A stretch of 64,000 nt of DNA from Bacillus licheniformis DSM 13 = ATCC 14580 (GTDB lineage Bacteria > Bacillota > Bacilli > Bacillales > Bacillaceae). Position 1 is the stretch's first letter. Each line of letters begins with the position of its first letter. The notes under the pieces are model-generated. The model worked only from the letters and a program-made list of their open reading frames with translations. It searched no databases and had not been told where the DNA came from. Shown here one piece after another: positions 16,381 to 25,160 of this stretch. A program made the translations under genes and the position numbers. Where the stretch lies: NCBI RefSeq assembly GCF_000011645.1, contig NC_006270.3, forward strand, positions 286,501 to 350,500. Reading direction: 5' to 3'.

Positions 16381-18096
16381 ATGAAACAGTCATTAAAGGC
16401 ATTAAAAGGCTTTCGGGCATTCGCCGAAGAAAAAATGAAAGAGTGGAACGTTCCTGGAGCCGCGGTTGCAGTCATTAAGGAAGACGAGATCATCATGGCG
16501 GAAGGGTTTGGATTCAGGGATAAAGAACGGAAATTAAAGGTCAACCCGGAAACGGTATTTGCGATCGGTTCCGCCTCCAAGGCATTTACAACGGCGGCGA
16601 TGGCGGTATTGGCTGATGAAGGGAAAATGGAGTGGGATAAGCCGGTAAGGGAATATCTCCCTGAGTTTAAGATGCACGATCCGGTAGCAACTGAACGGAT
16701 GACTCCCCGTGATCTTGCGTGCCATCGTTCTGGTCTCCCAAGACACGAAATGATGTGGTACAATTCCTCCTTTTCAAGGGAGGAGCTTTTCAGACGGATC
16801 CGCTACCTTGAGCCGAATCAGGATTTTCGATCAAAGTGGCAGTATCAGAACCTGATGTATATGACGGCTGGTTATCTTGCTGGAAGAATAGCGGGGACGA
16901 CATGGGAGGATCTTGTTCATGAGCGGCTTTTCAAACCTTTGCATATGACATCCAGCAGCTTTTCGGTCGAAGATATGCAAAAGCTTTCCGATTTTGCCTT
17001 TCCATATCAAGAGAACAACGGAACGGTTGAAAAAATACCTTTTCGTAATATCGATGCGATCGGGCCGGCTGGGTCGATTAATTCCAATGCCGTGGATATG
17101 GCAAATTGGCTGCTTCTTCAGCTTGGCAGCGAGAAATTCAACGGGGTTTTATCAGATGGAAGCCTTCATGAACTGCATACGCCTTGCATTTCCTGCGACT
17201 CCATTATTAAAGCGAAGGAGCTTCCGGTCTGCAGCTATGGACTCGGCTGGTTTGTGGAACCGTACCGCGGTCGCCATATGATTCATCATGGCGGAAATAT
17301 CGACGGCTTTTCATCGCTTGTCGCTTTCATGCCTTATGAAAAGATCGGCATTGTCATTTTGACAAATATGAACGGCAGCTTTCTTCCAAATGTTCTGGCG
17401 TACAACATTTTTGACCGCTTGCTTGGATTGGAAGAGATCGATTGGAGCGGCCGGCTGAAAGGCGAAGCGGAAAAAATAATGAAAGCCGCTTTAGGAGTGG
17501 ATCGAACCGCGGATCTTACCAAAATTGAAGGAACGAATCCTTCTCATGCCCTGAAGGACTACACAGGTGTATATGAGCATCCCGGCTACGGCGAAATCAA
17601 AATAGAGCTTAAAGACGGCGTGTTACAGGCGCTCTTCAATTCGTTTGTGATGCCTTTGAAGCATTATCATTACAATATATTCGAGATGAAAATGCCGCTC
17701 ACGGAGATGGCGATGCTCGCATCATTCGACACCGATATACACGGACATATCAGCCGCCTTTCCATACCGTTTGAAATGGCGGAAGGCGCTAGAGAAATCG
17801 AATTTGTCAGGAAGCCGGATCAGCAATTGTACGACCCTGAATTTCTTGCTTCTTTAACAGGGAAGTATGCATTGGGAGACGGAACAGATGTCGTTGTGTC
17901 TCTCAGAAACAACCGGACGCTCTGGGTTTCATTGCCCGGTCAGCCTGATTACGAACTTGAACCTTACCGTGAGTTGACATTTCAAATAAAAAATCTGCCG
18001 GGATTCAGCGTCCGATTTGAAGCCGGCGATTCCGGACAGGTAACAGGTTTGCGCTTCATCCAGCCGAATGGAGAATTTCCTGCTGTCCGGAAATAG
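16381..18096 (+). CDS. Serine hydrolase, class C beta-lactamase/PBP4*-like
   Basis: A 571-residue protein with a class C beta-lactamase-type fold. SxxK is SASK near residue 65, the YxN motif is YQN near 155, and the third motif is HHGG near 301. A C-terminal lipocalin-like DUF3471 region (about 390-571) follows. There is no clear signal peptide, so it may act in the cytoplasm like PBP4* of B. subtilis, possibly as a D-amino acid esterase or peptidase rather than a lactamase. The start is ATG 16381 after AGGAGAG. An in-frame ATG 14 codons earlier has no ribosome site. An exact ECF promoter lies 56 bases upstream, implying induction by envelope stress. Confidence 0.82.
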   Translation: MKQSLKALKGFRAFAEEKMKEWNVPGAAVAVIKEDEIIMAEGFGFRDKERKLKVNPETVFAIGSASKAFTTAAMAVLADEGKMEWDKPVREYLPEFKMHDPVATERMTPRDLACHRSGLPRHEMMWYNSSFSREELFRRIRYLEPNQDFRSKWQYQNLMYMTAGYLAGRIAGTTWEDLVHERLFKPLHMTSSSFSVEDMQKLSDFAFPYQENNGTVEKIPFRNIDAIGPAGSINSNAVDMANWLLLQLGSEKFNGVLSDGSLHELHTPCISCDSIIKAKELPVCSYGLGWFVEPYRGRHMIHHGGNIDGFSSLVAFMPYEKIGIVILTNMNGSFLPNVLAYNIFDRLLGLEEIDWSGRLKGEAEKIMKAALGVDRTADLTKIEGTNPSHALKDYTGVYEHPGYGEIKIELKDGVLQALFNSFVMPLKHYHYNIFEMKMPLTEMAMLASFDTDIHGHISRLSIPFEMAEGAREIEFVRKPDQQLYDPEFLASLTGKYALGDGTDVVVSLRNNRTLWVSLPGQPDYELEPYRELTFQIKNLPGFSVRFEAGDSGQVTGLRFIQPNGEFPAVRK

Positions 18097-18155
18097 CAGC
18101 AAAGGACATATTTCGATTTATTTCCCGAGAAATATACAGGTGTGAGCCAGTCTGG

Positions 18156-19478
18156 TCACTTCTGGACGGCTTCCAGTAATAAATCCGCCAGATGAACGGC
18201 TCTCACTCGGTCTGTAAGTCCTGCTCGTTCAATGCCGAGCTTCATTTGCAGCAGACATCCGGGATTAGCCGTAACGATCGTAGCGGCCCGGGTCGCTGCT
18301 GCTGCTTCCATTTTAGTATCGAGAATTTTCATCGACATTTCGGATTCGACAATGTTATAAATGCCGGCTGATCCACAGCAGCTTTCGGCATTTTTCATTT
18401 CCTTGAATTCAATGCCCTTGATGCTGCGAATAAGGCGTCTCGGCTCAGCGGACGTTTTCATGACATTTCGCAAATGGCACGAATCTTGGTATGTGACGAT
18501 TTGCTCCGGCAGTTCAAGGGATTGCTGATCGAAGTTCAGTTCCAACAAGACGGAAGAAAAGTCTTTCAATTTTCCTGTGAAAGATGCTGCCCGTTCCCGC
18601 CATTCGGAGTCATCTTTCAGGAGATGATCATATTCCTTTAAAAAAGCTCCGCATCCGCCTGCATTTGTTATGATAAAGTCCGCGTTTGAATCCTCGAATG
18701 CCTGAATATTTCGTTTTGCGAGCAGGATGGCCTCAGACTTTTCGCTGCTGTGTCCGTGGAGGGCGCCGCAGCAGGTCTGCTGTTCGGGAATTATGATCTC
18801 GCAGCCAGCCAGCCGCAGCAGCTCAATGGTTGCCATATTCGTATCCAAAAACAGCGTATCCATGAGACAGCCTGAGAAAAAGGCGGCCCGTTTTTTTCTC
18901 TCCCCGATCGCAGGGAGCAGGTGCGGCCGTTTTTTCAGCTGTTTCATATTAGGAACCTTCGGCAAAACCGCCTCCATCTTCGCGAGGTGGTCCGGCAAAA
19001 GCCGGAGCAAGCCGGATTTGCGAATCACGTTTTGCATGCCGGAACGCTGATACAAGCCGAGCATTCCGGTCAGCGCCCTGATTCTGTTTGGATGGGGGAA
19101 AAGCCCTTTGAATACTGCGCGGCGAAGCACTTTAACCGGAAAGGCGTGCTTTTTGTTCTGCTGAATAATATCTCTCGCTTCTTCAAGCAAGCGTCCGTAG
19201 TTTACGCCTGACGGACAAACAGGTTCACACGCGCGGCAGCCGAGGCAAAGCTCGAGTGACCGTTCGACATCCTCATCAGGCTCGATCGTCCCATCGACGA
19301 CCGCTTTCATGAGCGCGATGCGTCCGCGCGGAGAATGGCTTTCTTGAAAACCGGATTCGATGTAGGTGGGGCATGACGGCAGACAGAAGCCGCAGCGCAT
19401 GCAATTCAGCAGCTCTTCCTCATCCATTCTTTGTTTAAACTGCTGTTCAATGACCTTTCTTTCGTCAGCTGTCGTCAT
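18156..19478 (-). CDS. glcF: Glycolate oxidase iron-sulfur subunit
   Basis: A 440-residue protein with two N-terminal 4Fe-4S clusters: C26, C29, C32 and C36 in CMRCGFCLPSCP, and CLGCRACEPVCP near residues 73-84. Two CCG domains follow, with cysteine motifs FFSGCLMD, QQTCCGA, YQDSCHLRNV and AESCCGSAG. It passes electrons from the FAD subunit GlcD to the membrane chain when glycolate is oxidised to glyoxylate. Its start overlaps the end of glcD by 4 bases, a tightly coupled pair. B. subtilis ysfC/ysfD is the equivalent. A GlcE subunit is not present here. Confidence 0.9.
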   Translation of the reverse strand: MTTADERKVIEQQFKQRMDEEELLNCMRCGFCLPSCPTYIESGFQESHSPRGRIALMKAVVDGTIEPDEDVERSLELCLGCRACEPVCPSGVNYGRLLEEARDIIQQNKKHAFPVKVLRRAVFKGLFPHPNRIRALTGMLGLYQRSGMQNVIRKSGLLRLLPDHLAKMEAVLPKVPNMKQLKKRPHLLPAIGERKKRAAFFSGCLMDTLFLDTNMATIELLRLAGCEIIIPEQQTCCGALHGHSSEKSEAILLAKRNIQAFEDSNADFIITNAGGCGAFLKEYDHLLKDDSEWRERAASFTGKLKDFSSVLLELNFDQQSLELPEQIVTYQDSCHLRNVMKTSAEPRRLIRSIKGIEFKEMKNAESCCGSAGIYNIVESEMSMKILDTKMEAAAATRAATIVTANPGCLLQMKLGIERAGLTDRVRAVHLADLLLEAVQK

Positions 19479-20887
19479 CTTGTCACCACCACTCGCTTGC
19501 GGGAGTCTTTCGCAAATATCTTCCCGGGATTCATGATGTTGTTTGGATCCAATGCCTGTTTTACCGCCTTCATGGCGGCGATTCCCGCATTGCCCAGCTT
19601 CAGTTCCAAATAGGGGGCTTTCATTTCGCCGACCCCATGTTCTCCGGTAATTGTTCCTCCCAGTTCAACCGCTTTTTTAAAGATGTCTTCAAAAGCCTGT
19701 TCGACCCGTTTCATTTCTTCACTGTTTCTGACATCTGTCGTACAGGTCGGATGAAGGTTGCCGTCGCCTGCGTGCCCGAATGTACAAATCGATATTTGGT
19801 GCTTTTCGGCGATCGAATTAATCGCTTTTACCATTTCAGCAATTTCAGAACGCGGTACCGTAGCATCCTCCAGAATGGTCGTCGGCTTTAACCGCGCTAA
19901 AGCCGAAAGGGCGGTGCGGCGGGCCTCCCGAAGATTTTCCGCTTCAGCTTCTGTTTGCGCAGTTTGAACGGACACAGCATTTCCTTTTTTGCAAATCTCT
20001 TCAATCACGGCGATATCACGGCGAACTGCATCTTCGGTGCCGTCCTGTTCGATCAGGAGAACCGCTTTGGCATGGACGGGAAGGCCGATTTTCGCGAAGT
20101 CTTCGATCACCTGAATCGTAGGTTGGTCGAGAAATTCGAGTGTCGTCGGAATGATTTTATGTGCAATGATATTTGAAACAGTTTGTGCTGCAGAGTCGAT
20201 ATCTTGATAGAGAGCGAGGACGGTTTTTTTTGTTTCGGGTGCCGGGATGAGTTTTAATGTTGCTTCAGTGATGACGCCGAGCGTTCCTTCAGAACCGACG
20301 AACAGACGCGTCAAATCATAGCCGGCAACATCTTTGGCCAGCTTGCCGCCGGTGCGGATGATGTCCCCGTTTGCAAGAACGATTTCCAGCGCCATGACAT
20401 AATCGCGGGTCACTCCGTATTTCAAGCCGCGGAGGCCGCCTGAGTTTTCGTTAATATTCCCGCCGATTGTCGAGATCTTCATTGAGCTCGGATCGGGCGG
20501 ATAAAATAATCCTTTTTCTTCAGCGGCGTGAATTAAGTCAAGTGTGATCACACCGGGCTGGACGGTTATCGTTAAATTTTCTTCATCGATTTCTAAAATT
20601 TGATTCATATGCTTAAACAGGAGGACAATCCCCCCTTCAGTCGGGCATGTGCCGGCACATAGGTTTGTACCTGAACCTCTCGGCACAATCGGAATGCGGT
20701 GCGTGTTGCAGATTTTCACGATTCGCGATACTTCTTCCTTGCTGCGCGGGGCAATGACCGCGTCAGGCATCGATTGAAACTGTGGTGTCGCATCATAGGA
20801 ATAGACGAGCCGTCCGGCGTTCGAATCGTCATAATTGGCAGAGCCGACAATCTCAATCAGCTTGGATCTCACTTGTGAGGAAATCAT
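19475..20887 (-). CDS. glcD: Glycolate oxidase FAD-binding subunit
   Basis: A 470-residue flavoprotein of the FAD-binding PCMH type. The FAD motif PRGSGTNLCAGTCPTEGG lies near residues 68-85, and GGNINENSGGLRGLKYG and GSEGTLGVITEATLK follow. The C-terminal domain has FGHAGDGNLHPT near 380 and GTITGEHGVGEMK near 420. This is the catalytic subunit that oxidises glycolate or D-lactate. The ATG at 20887 follows AAAGGATG. Upstream there is a TATAAT box with an overlapping CcpA-like site, suggesting repression on preferred sugars. Confidence 0.9.
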   Translation of the reverse strand: MISSQVRSKLIEIVGSANYDDSNAGRLVYSYDATPQFQSMPDAVIAPRSKEEVSRIVKICNTHRIPIVPRGSGTNLCAGTCPTEGGIVLLFKHMNQILEIDEENLTITVQPGVITLDLIHAAEEKGLFYPPDPSSMKISTIGGNINENSGGLRGLKYGVTRDYVMALEIVLANGDIIRTGGKLAKDVAGYDLTRLFVGSEGTLGVITEATLKLIPAPETKKTVLALYQDIDSAAQTVSNIIAHKIIPTTLEFLDQPTIQVIEDFAKIGLPVHAKAVLLIEQDGTEDAVRRDIAVIEEICKKGNAVSVQTAQTEAEAENLREARRTALSALARLKPTTILEDATVPRSEIAEMVKAINSIAEKHQISICTFGHAGDGNLHPTCTTDVRNSEEMKRVEQAFEDIFKKAVELGGTITGEHGVGEMKAPYLELKLGNAGIAAMKAVKQALDPNNIMNPGKIFAKDSRKRVVVTR

Positions 20888-20911
20888 GTATGATCACATC
20901 CTTTACCAATT

Positions 20912-20935
20912 ATTATACAAAATCAAACGCTTTCA
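20912..20935 (-). promoter_or_regulatory. glcDF promoter region with possible cre site
   Basis: On the minus strand TATAAT (20912-20917) is a good -10 box. ATCAAACGCTTTCA (20922-20935) matches the CcpA consensus TGWNANCGNTNWCA at 11 of 14 positions and covers the spacer and -35 area. The site is incomplete on one half. Confidence 0.35.
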
Positions 20936-20966
20936 AAAAATCATTCTTTTAAACTTCAAATATAAA

Positions 20967-21001
20967 AAAGAACCCGTTTTCAAAGGAAACGAGGTTCTTT
21001 G
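20967..21001 (-). terminator. Terminator of the PTS operon
   Basis: A stem of about 15 bases pairs AAAGAACCTCGTTTC with GAAAACGGGTTCTTT (minus strand, few mismatches) and is followed by a T-run. It ends the PTS operon 10 bases after the last stop codon. Confidence 0.8.
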
Positions 21002-21010
21002 CGGAAAGCA

Positions 21011-21313
21011 TCAGGTTGCAAGGCTGATTGCTTGATTAAGCACTTTTGCCCCGTCCATCATTCCATAAGCCATTTGGTCAATGACGGCCACGGGTGTATG
21101 ATACGGCTTGGCACGCTCTGTCATTTGCCCTTTTAAATACCGGACCTGCGGACCAATCAGTATCACATCAATTTCATCCAGATCGCTTGGCAAATCTGCC
21201 TCAGCATACGCATTAATTTCCGCCTTCAATGAACGGTTTTCCGCTTCTTCCCGCATTTTTTTTACCAATATACTCGTAGACATTCCGGCTGAACATACAA
21301 GTGCGATCTTCAT
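21011..21313 (-). CDS. PTS lactose/cellobiose-family EIIB, probably for chitobiose
   Basis: A 100-residue cytoplasmic EIIB with the phosphorylated cysteine C7 in MKIALVCSAGMSTSILVKKM. It takes phosphate from EIIA and passes it to the sugar during import through EIIC. The start overlaps the EIIA stop by 4 bases. The subunits are separate proteins in the order GH4 - EIIC - EIIA - EIIB. The family transports cellobiose or N,N'-diacetylchitobiose. Chitobiose is preferred here because a ChbG deacetylase and two chitinases lie next to the operon. Confidence 0.85.
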   Translation of the reverse strand: MKIALVCSAGMSTSILVKKMREEAENRSLKAEINAYAEADLPSDLDEIDVILIGPQVRYLKGQMTERAKPYHTPVAVIDQMAYGMMDGAKVLNQAISLAT

Positions 21314-21642
21314 TTTTCTCTTCCTTTCCCAAGCTCTTGATATAAATCAATCATTTCTTTCGCCAAATCTTTTACAGTTATGGCTGTCATTAAATGGTCC
21401 TGAGCATGGATTAATAATAGATTGGGTGAAAGGCCTGCGCCCTGTGCTTCTTTTTGCAGGAGGCGGGTTTGTGCCTGATGCGCTTGGTTCAGCTCCGATT
21501 CTGCTTCTTGTATCTTTTGATAACCGGTTTCGCATTCGTGATGTTTCACAAGCTGCAACGCTTCCATTGCAGAAGAACGCGCATTTCCGGCGTGAAGGAT
21601 GATTTCAAATGAGACCTGTTCCAATTGAAGTGTATCTGCCAT
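21310..21642 (-). CDS. PTS lactose/cellobiose-family EIIA
   Basis: A 110-residue helical EIIA of the lactose/cellobiose family. The active-site histidine lies in the conserved IHAQDHLMTA motif near residue 75. It accepts phosphate from HPr and forms a trimer in family members. The start is ATG 21642, eight bases after AAGGAG. An in-frame ATG three codons earlier is too close to the ribosome site. It lies 16 bases after the EIIC stop and overlaps EIIB. Confidence 0.87.
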   Translation of the reverse strand: MADTLQLEQVSFEIILHAGNARSSAMEALQLVKHHECETGYQKIQEAESELNQAHQAQTRLLQKEAQGAGLSPNLLLIHAQDHLMTAITVKDLAKEMIDLYQELGKGREK

Positions 21643-21658
21643 AACATTCACTCCTTAT

Positions 21659-22945
21659 TTATTCATTTTCTGTCTGGTGCAAGGCGGAACGTTGAGCCGC
21701 TTTTATAAACGGGAGGTAGAGCAGGGTGGCCAGCACCAGGTTGAAGATTTGCAAAAAGACCCCTCGGACTGATCCTCCGGTGACAAGATATCCGCTGACA
21801 ATCGGAGGCGTCGTCCACGGAAGGATCGCCACAGTTTTCGGGACGAGACCGGAAGCCAAAGCGATATATGATGTAATCGTCAAAATTAATGGAATCAAGA
21901 TAAACGGAATGAACATGATCGGGTTTAATACAATAGGAAGGCCGAACAGAACGGGTTCATTGATGTTAAAAAGGCCGGGTGCGAGAGACACCTTTCCTAT
22001 CGTTTTGTAGTGCTTCGATTTCACGGCAATTAAAATGGCGGCAAGCAGAGCCAATGTTGTTCCCGATCCCCCCATAAATACGTAAGAATCGAAGAAAGGC
22101 TTTGTCACAATATACGGCACTTCAAAAGCGCTCATTCCTTGCGAGAATAAGTGCTGATTTTCCTGAATGAGCGGGAGGTAGACGGATTCCATGATCGGCC
22201 CGAGGATGTTTGTTCCATGCAATCCAAAGAACCAGAGCAAATGATTCAAGAAAGTAAAAATCAAGGCTGACCCAACCGTGTTGGAAAGGCCTTGAAGCGG
22301 CTCTTGAATCGTGCTGAAAACAAGCTCATGGATGCTTTGCCCCGAAAAGTGAACGATCAGAGCGTTACATAGCCCGGCAGTGGATAAGATGACGGCAGCC
22401 GGCAATAGAGCATTCAAGGATTTTGTGACGCCGTCAGGCACTCCTTCAGGCATTTTGATTTTCAATTTCTCATTTTTGGAAAACAGCCGGAAGACTTCTG
22501 TCGACAGCAAAGCCACGATTAAGCCGACGAACAGACCTTGGGCTCCCAGCCAAGTCATTGAGAAGCCAAAGTCTTCAGTGGTCGGTGTAAGCACGGCGAA
22601 TGCGCCAACCCCGATTAATGCGGCAGACAGACCATCTGTGTGATATGACTCGGCCAGCTTGAAGCTGACAGCCGCAACGGCTAAAAGGCTCAACAGAGCA
22701 AAAGAGCCATTCCATATCGCTCCGCCGACAGCCGTCCATCCCTCGCCGAAAAGACCGGTCATAAAGTTTTGAAACGCCGGTATTGGAAAATTATTGACCA
22801 GGATGGCGAGGGAACCGATGATGATAAGAGGCATAATGGCGATGAATCCGTCGCGTATTGCAATCAGGTGCCTTTGGGAACCGATCCTTCCGGCGATCGG
22901 CATGATGTTTGATTCGATGAATGCCATCATTTTATTTTGTTTCAT
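21659..22945 (-). CDS. PTS lactose/cellobiose-family EIIC permease
   Basis: A 428-residue membrane permease with about ten hydrophobic segments. It carries family-typical motifs such as FLNHLLWFFGLHGTNILGPI (about residues 215-235) and PGLFNINEPVLFGLPIVLNP (about 320-340), whose NEP segment contributes the sugar-binding glutamate. It imports and phosphorylates a beta-linked disaccharide. The start is ATG 22945, nine bases after AGGAGG and 14 bases inside the end of the GH4 gene, so the two are coupled. A further in-frame ATG upstream at 23005 lies deep in the GH4 gene and is not used. Confidence 0.87.
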   Translation of the reverse strand: MKQNKMMAFIESNIMPIAGRIGSQRHLIAIRDGFIAIMPLIIIGSLAILVNNFPIPAFQNFMTGLFGEGWTAVGGAIWNGSFALLSLLAVAAVSFKLAESYHTDGLSAALIGVGAFAVLTPTTEDFGFSMTWLGAQGLFVGLIVALLSTEVFRLFSKNEKLKIKMPEGVPDGVTKSLNALLPAAVILSTAGLCNALIVHFSGQSIHELVFSTIQEPLQGLSNTVGSALIFTFLNHLLWFFGLHGTNILGPIMESVYLPLIQENQHLFSQGMSAFEVPYIVTKPFFDSYVFMGGSGTTLALLAAILIAVKSKHYKTIGKVSLAPGLFNINEPVLFGLPIVLNPIMFIPFILIPLILTITSYIALASGLVPKTVAILPWTTPPIVSGYLVTGGSVRGVFLQIFNLVLATLLYLPFIKAAQRSALHQTENE

Positions 22946-24266
22946 GTGCACGGACCTCCTCAAAAAATTGCGGGAGATAACGTTTATGAGCCTCGAGCAT
23001 TTCATCGAGCACCTTTTGAGCTTTGTGATCAGAAGAGACCAATGGATTGGTGATCATGGCTAAGTATGCCGTATCGTAGTCGCCGGTGACCGCAGCTTCA
23101 ATCACTAATTGTTCAAATTTTTTCATCAAGATGATCGGCCCGCTGATGGCATCGGGCAGTTTTCCGACGGTCAGGGGAATCGGTCCGCTTTTTGTAATGA
23201 CACTGTTGACTTCGATCACCGCATCATCTGGAAGGTCTGGTATGCTTCCTTTATTCAGTGTGTTCACGGTCTGAATATCCATTGAATGATGATAAAGCGA
23301 GTTCATTAATGAGCAGGCTGATTCACTATAGTAAGCTCCGCCGCGGCTTTCCAGTTCTTTAGGCTTTTCATGGATCTTGGCGTCTTTGTATCTCTCAAAC
23401 AGCTGCCGCTCCACTTCCATGACGGTTTCTGCGCGCGTCCCTTTGTTATTGTACGCTTCGATATCTTTTGCGAGCGCATCTTCATGTTGATAATAGTACT
23501 GATGATAAGGGCTCGGAAGCATTCGCAAAGACCGCAAAAATTGGCGATTCCACGGCAGCGCCGCAATATTGGAAGGCGAGTAGCCGAAGTGATCATTCAA
23601 CAGAAGCTCAATCGTCTCTTCTGTCCGGTCGATCCCGTCGATCCAAACTCTTTTTCCGAAAACAAAATGATTGATGCCCGCGAATTCAATCATGACGAGG
23701 TTTACATCCACGCCGAAAATTTCTGCGATGCTATTTTTCATGTTGTAAGGAATATTGCATACCCCGACGACCTTTTGATGAGGTCCGTGCTTCAGCAAAG
23801 CTTCCGTCACGATGCCCGCCGGATTGGTAAAGTTAATCAGCCATGCTTCGGGACAAATCTCATGAATATCGCGGGCGATATCCAGCATAAAGGGAATTGT
23901 GCGCAAAGCTTTAAACATGCCGCCCGCCCCGTTTGTTTCCTGGCCGATCAGGCCGTGGCTGAGCGGAATTTTTTCGTCTAAAGCTCTCGCCTTCAGTCCG
24001 CCGACTCTGATTTGAACCGTTACGAAATCGGCGCCTTTCAATGCTTTTGCCCGATCTATTGTATGGCTCAGTTCGATGGGAACCCCCGCATGTCTGATCA
24101 TTCGCTTCGCGAGTTCTGAGACGATGCGAAGCTTTTCTTTGCCCTCCTCGATATCAACCAGTACAATCTCATTCACTGGAAATTGATGATGCCGTTTGAT
24201 GATGCCTTCAATGATTTCTGGTGTGTAGCTGGAACCTCCGCCTATAACAACTACTTTCAGCGCCAT
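22932..24266 (-). CDS. GH4 6-phospho-beta-glucosidase (ChbF/LicH-like)
   Basis: A 444-residue glycosidase of family 4. It uses NAD+ and a metal and cleaves phosphorylated disaccharides by an oxidation-elimination route. The Rossmann start VVVIGGGSSYTPEIIEGII binds NAD. CNIPYNMK near residue 172 and the GINH motif near 200 supply the metal ligands Cys and His. The start is ATG 24266 behind AAGGAGGGGG. It is the first gene of the PTS operon. In Escherichia coli the GH4 enzyme ChbF acts on chitobiose-6-phosphate after ChbG removes one acetyl group, and the same scheme fits here. Confidence 0.87.
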   Translation of the reverse strand: MALKVVVIGGGSSYTPEIIEGIIKRHHQFPVNEIVLVDIEEGKEKLRIVSELAKRMIRHAGVPIELSHTIDRAKALKGADFVTVQIRVGGLKARALDEKIPLSHGLIGQETNGAGGMFKALRTIPFMLDIARDIHEICPEAWLINFTNPAGIVTEALLKHGPHQKVVGVCNIPYNMKNSIAEIFGVDVNLVMIEFAGINHFVFGKRVWIDGIDRTEETIELLLNDHFGYSPSNIAALPWNRQFLRSLRMLPSPYHQYYYQHEDALAKDIEAYNNKGTRAETVMEVERQLFERYKDAKIHEKPKELESRGGAYYSESACSLMNSLYHHSMDIQTVNTLNKGSIPDLPDDAVIEVNSVITKSGPIPLTVGKLPDAISGPIILMKKFEQLVIEAAVTGDYDTAYLAMITNPLVSSDHKAQKVLDEMLEAHKRYLPQFFEEVRAHETK

Positions 24267-24291
24267 AATCCCCCTCCTTAACTCTCTTTTA

Positions 24292-24306
24292 TGAAAGCGC
24301 TTCACA
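24292..24306. promoter_or_regulatory. Possible CcpA (cre) site before the PTS operon
   Basis: TGAAAGCGCTTCACA holds an intact cre left half and GCGC core, but the right half is shifted by one base from TGAAAGCGCTTTCA. It lies 26-40 bases upstream of the GH4 start codon, where CcpA would block elongation. Confidence 0.4.
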
Positions 24307-24322
24307 CAATTGAAACTTAACA

Positions 24323-24363
24323 TGTTATAACAAATTTGTCCATACATATTTGTTATAACAAAT
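24323..24363. promoter_or_regulatory. Tandem palindromic operators of the GntR regulator
   Basis: ATTTGTTATAACAAAT (24348-24363) is a perfect 16-base palindrome. Upstream, TGTTATAACAAATTTGT (24323-24339) repeats the core TGTTATAACA and contains a second palindrome, ACAAATTTGT. Both lie between the divergent GH4/PTS operon and the GntR gene, so one regulator could control both directions. A near-identical palindrome lies before chiA at 26005-26028. Confidence 0.72.
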
Positions 24364-24369
24364 TGTTTT

Positions 24370-24399
24370 TTGGGGGAACTTTTTGTGTTATTCTATAAT
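24370..24399 (+). promoter_or_regulatory. Promoter of the gntR-chbG operon
   Basis: TTGGGG (24370-24375), an 18-base spacer and the perfect -10 box TATAAT (24394-24399). The operator palindrome ends 6 bases before the -35 box. Confidence 0.5.
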
Positions 24400-24427
24400 T
24401 ACGAACTCACCCCAAAGGAGAAAATGT

Positions 24428-25156
24428 ATGGCGAAACAACCACAGCTCCACAGTCAAATTAAACAAGATATTGTAGATAAGATTGAAAGCGGTTATTATC
24501 CGCCGGGCAGCCTGTTGCCGACGGAGTCCGAGTTTTGCAAAATTTATGATGTCAGCCGGACGACGCTGCGGACCGCGCTGAATCATTTGCTTATGGAAGG
24601 GGCTATTTACCGAAAGCAGGGAAAAGGGACATTTGTCGCCAAAGGAAAAGTAAAGCAGATCTTAAGCTCCAGCAGCCTCCGCTATGCAGAACAATTGAAG
24701 GCTCAAGGCTTTAAACCGAAAATCAAGGTTGTTGATTTGCAAAAAATAAAGCCGTCCGAAAAACTCCAAACCCGTCTCGGAATCGACGCTGAACAAATGG
24801 TCTATCAAGTAAAAAGAATCCGCTATGCAGACGATGAAGAAATCCAGTTTGAAACAGCCTATATCAGAACGGATCTCGTACCCGAAGTAACGGAAGAAAT
24901 GGCGAATATCTCACTTTACCAGTGCATCAGCAGGCAGGGAAACAACATTAAAAGAACAGAGGAGCAAATCAAGATTGTGATTTCTGATGAGGAGATTGCA
25001 CACCATTTAAATATTACACAAGGCACGCCTTGCTTCCAGATATCGACGCAAACATTTTTGGCGTCTGAAGAGGTTGTCGAGTATTCTATGGCCTATTTTC
25101 GCGGTGACCGCGTTGAGTTCTTCATTGAACGCGATTATGGACAAAGGGGGAAATGA
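24428..25156 (+). CDS. GntR-family (HutC/UTRA) repressor of the chitobiose locus
   Basis: A 242-residue regulator. The GntR winged helix covers residues 1-75 (LLPTESEFCKIYDVSRTTLRTALNHLLMEGAIYRKQGKGTFVA), and a UTRA effector domain follows from about 95. HutC-group members of this build, such as NagR (YvoA), sense amino-sugar phosphates. The start is ATG 24428 after AAAGGAG. Its gene is divergent from the PTS operon and 4 bases before chbG, with palindromes in the shared promoter. I infer that it represses the PTS operon, itself with chbG, and probably the chitinases. The inducer would be a phosphorylated chitobiose derivative. Confidence 0.85.
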   Translation: MAKQPQLHSQIKQDIVDKIESGYYPPGSLLPTESEFCKIYDVSRTTLRTALNHLLMEGAIYRKQGKGTFVAKGKVKQILSSSSLRYAEQLKAQGFKPKIKVVDLQKIKPSEKLQTRLGIDAEQMVYQVKRIRYADDEEIQFETAYIRTDLVPEVTEEMANISLYQCISRQGNNIKRTEEQIKIVISDEEIAHHLNITQGTPCFQISTQTFLASEEVVEYSMAYFRGDRVEFFIERDYGQRGK

Positions 25157-25160
25157 AAGC

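Noticed and set aside
23370..23981. 203-residue plus-strand frame inside the GH4 gene
   Set aside because: It is antisense to a well-supported glycosidase, with no signal or domain pattern. A coding-strand shadow.
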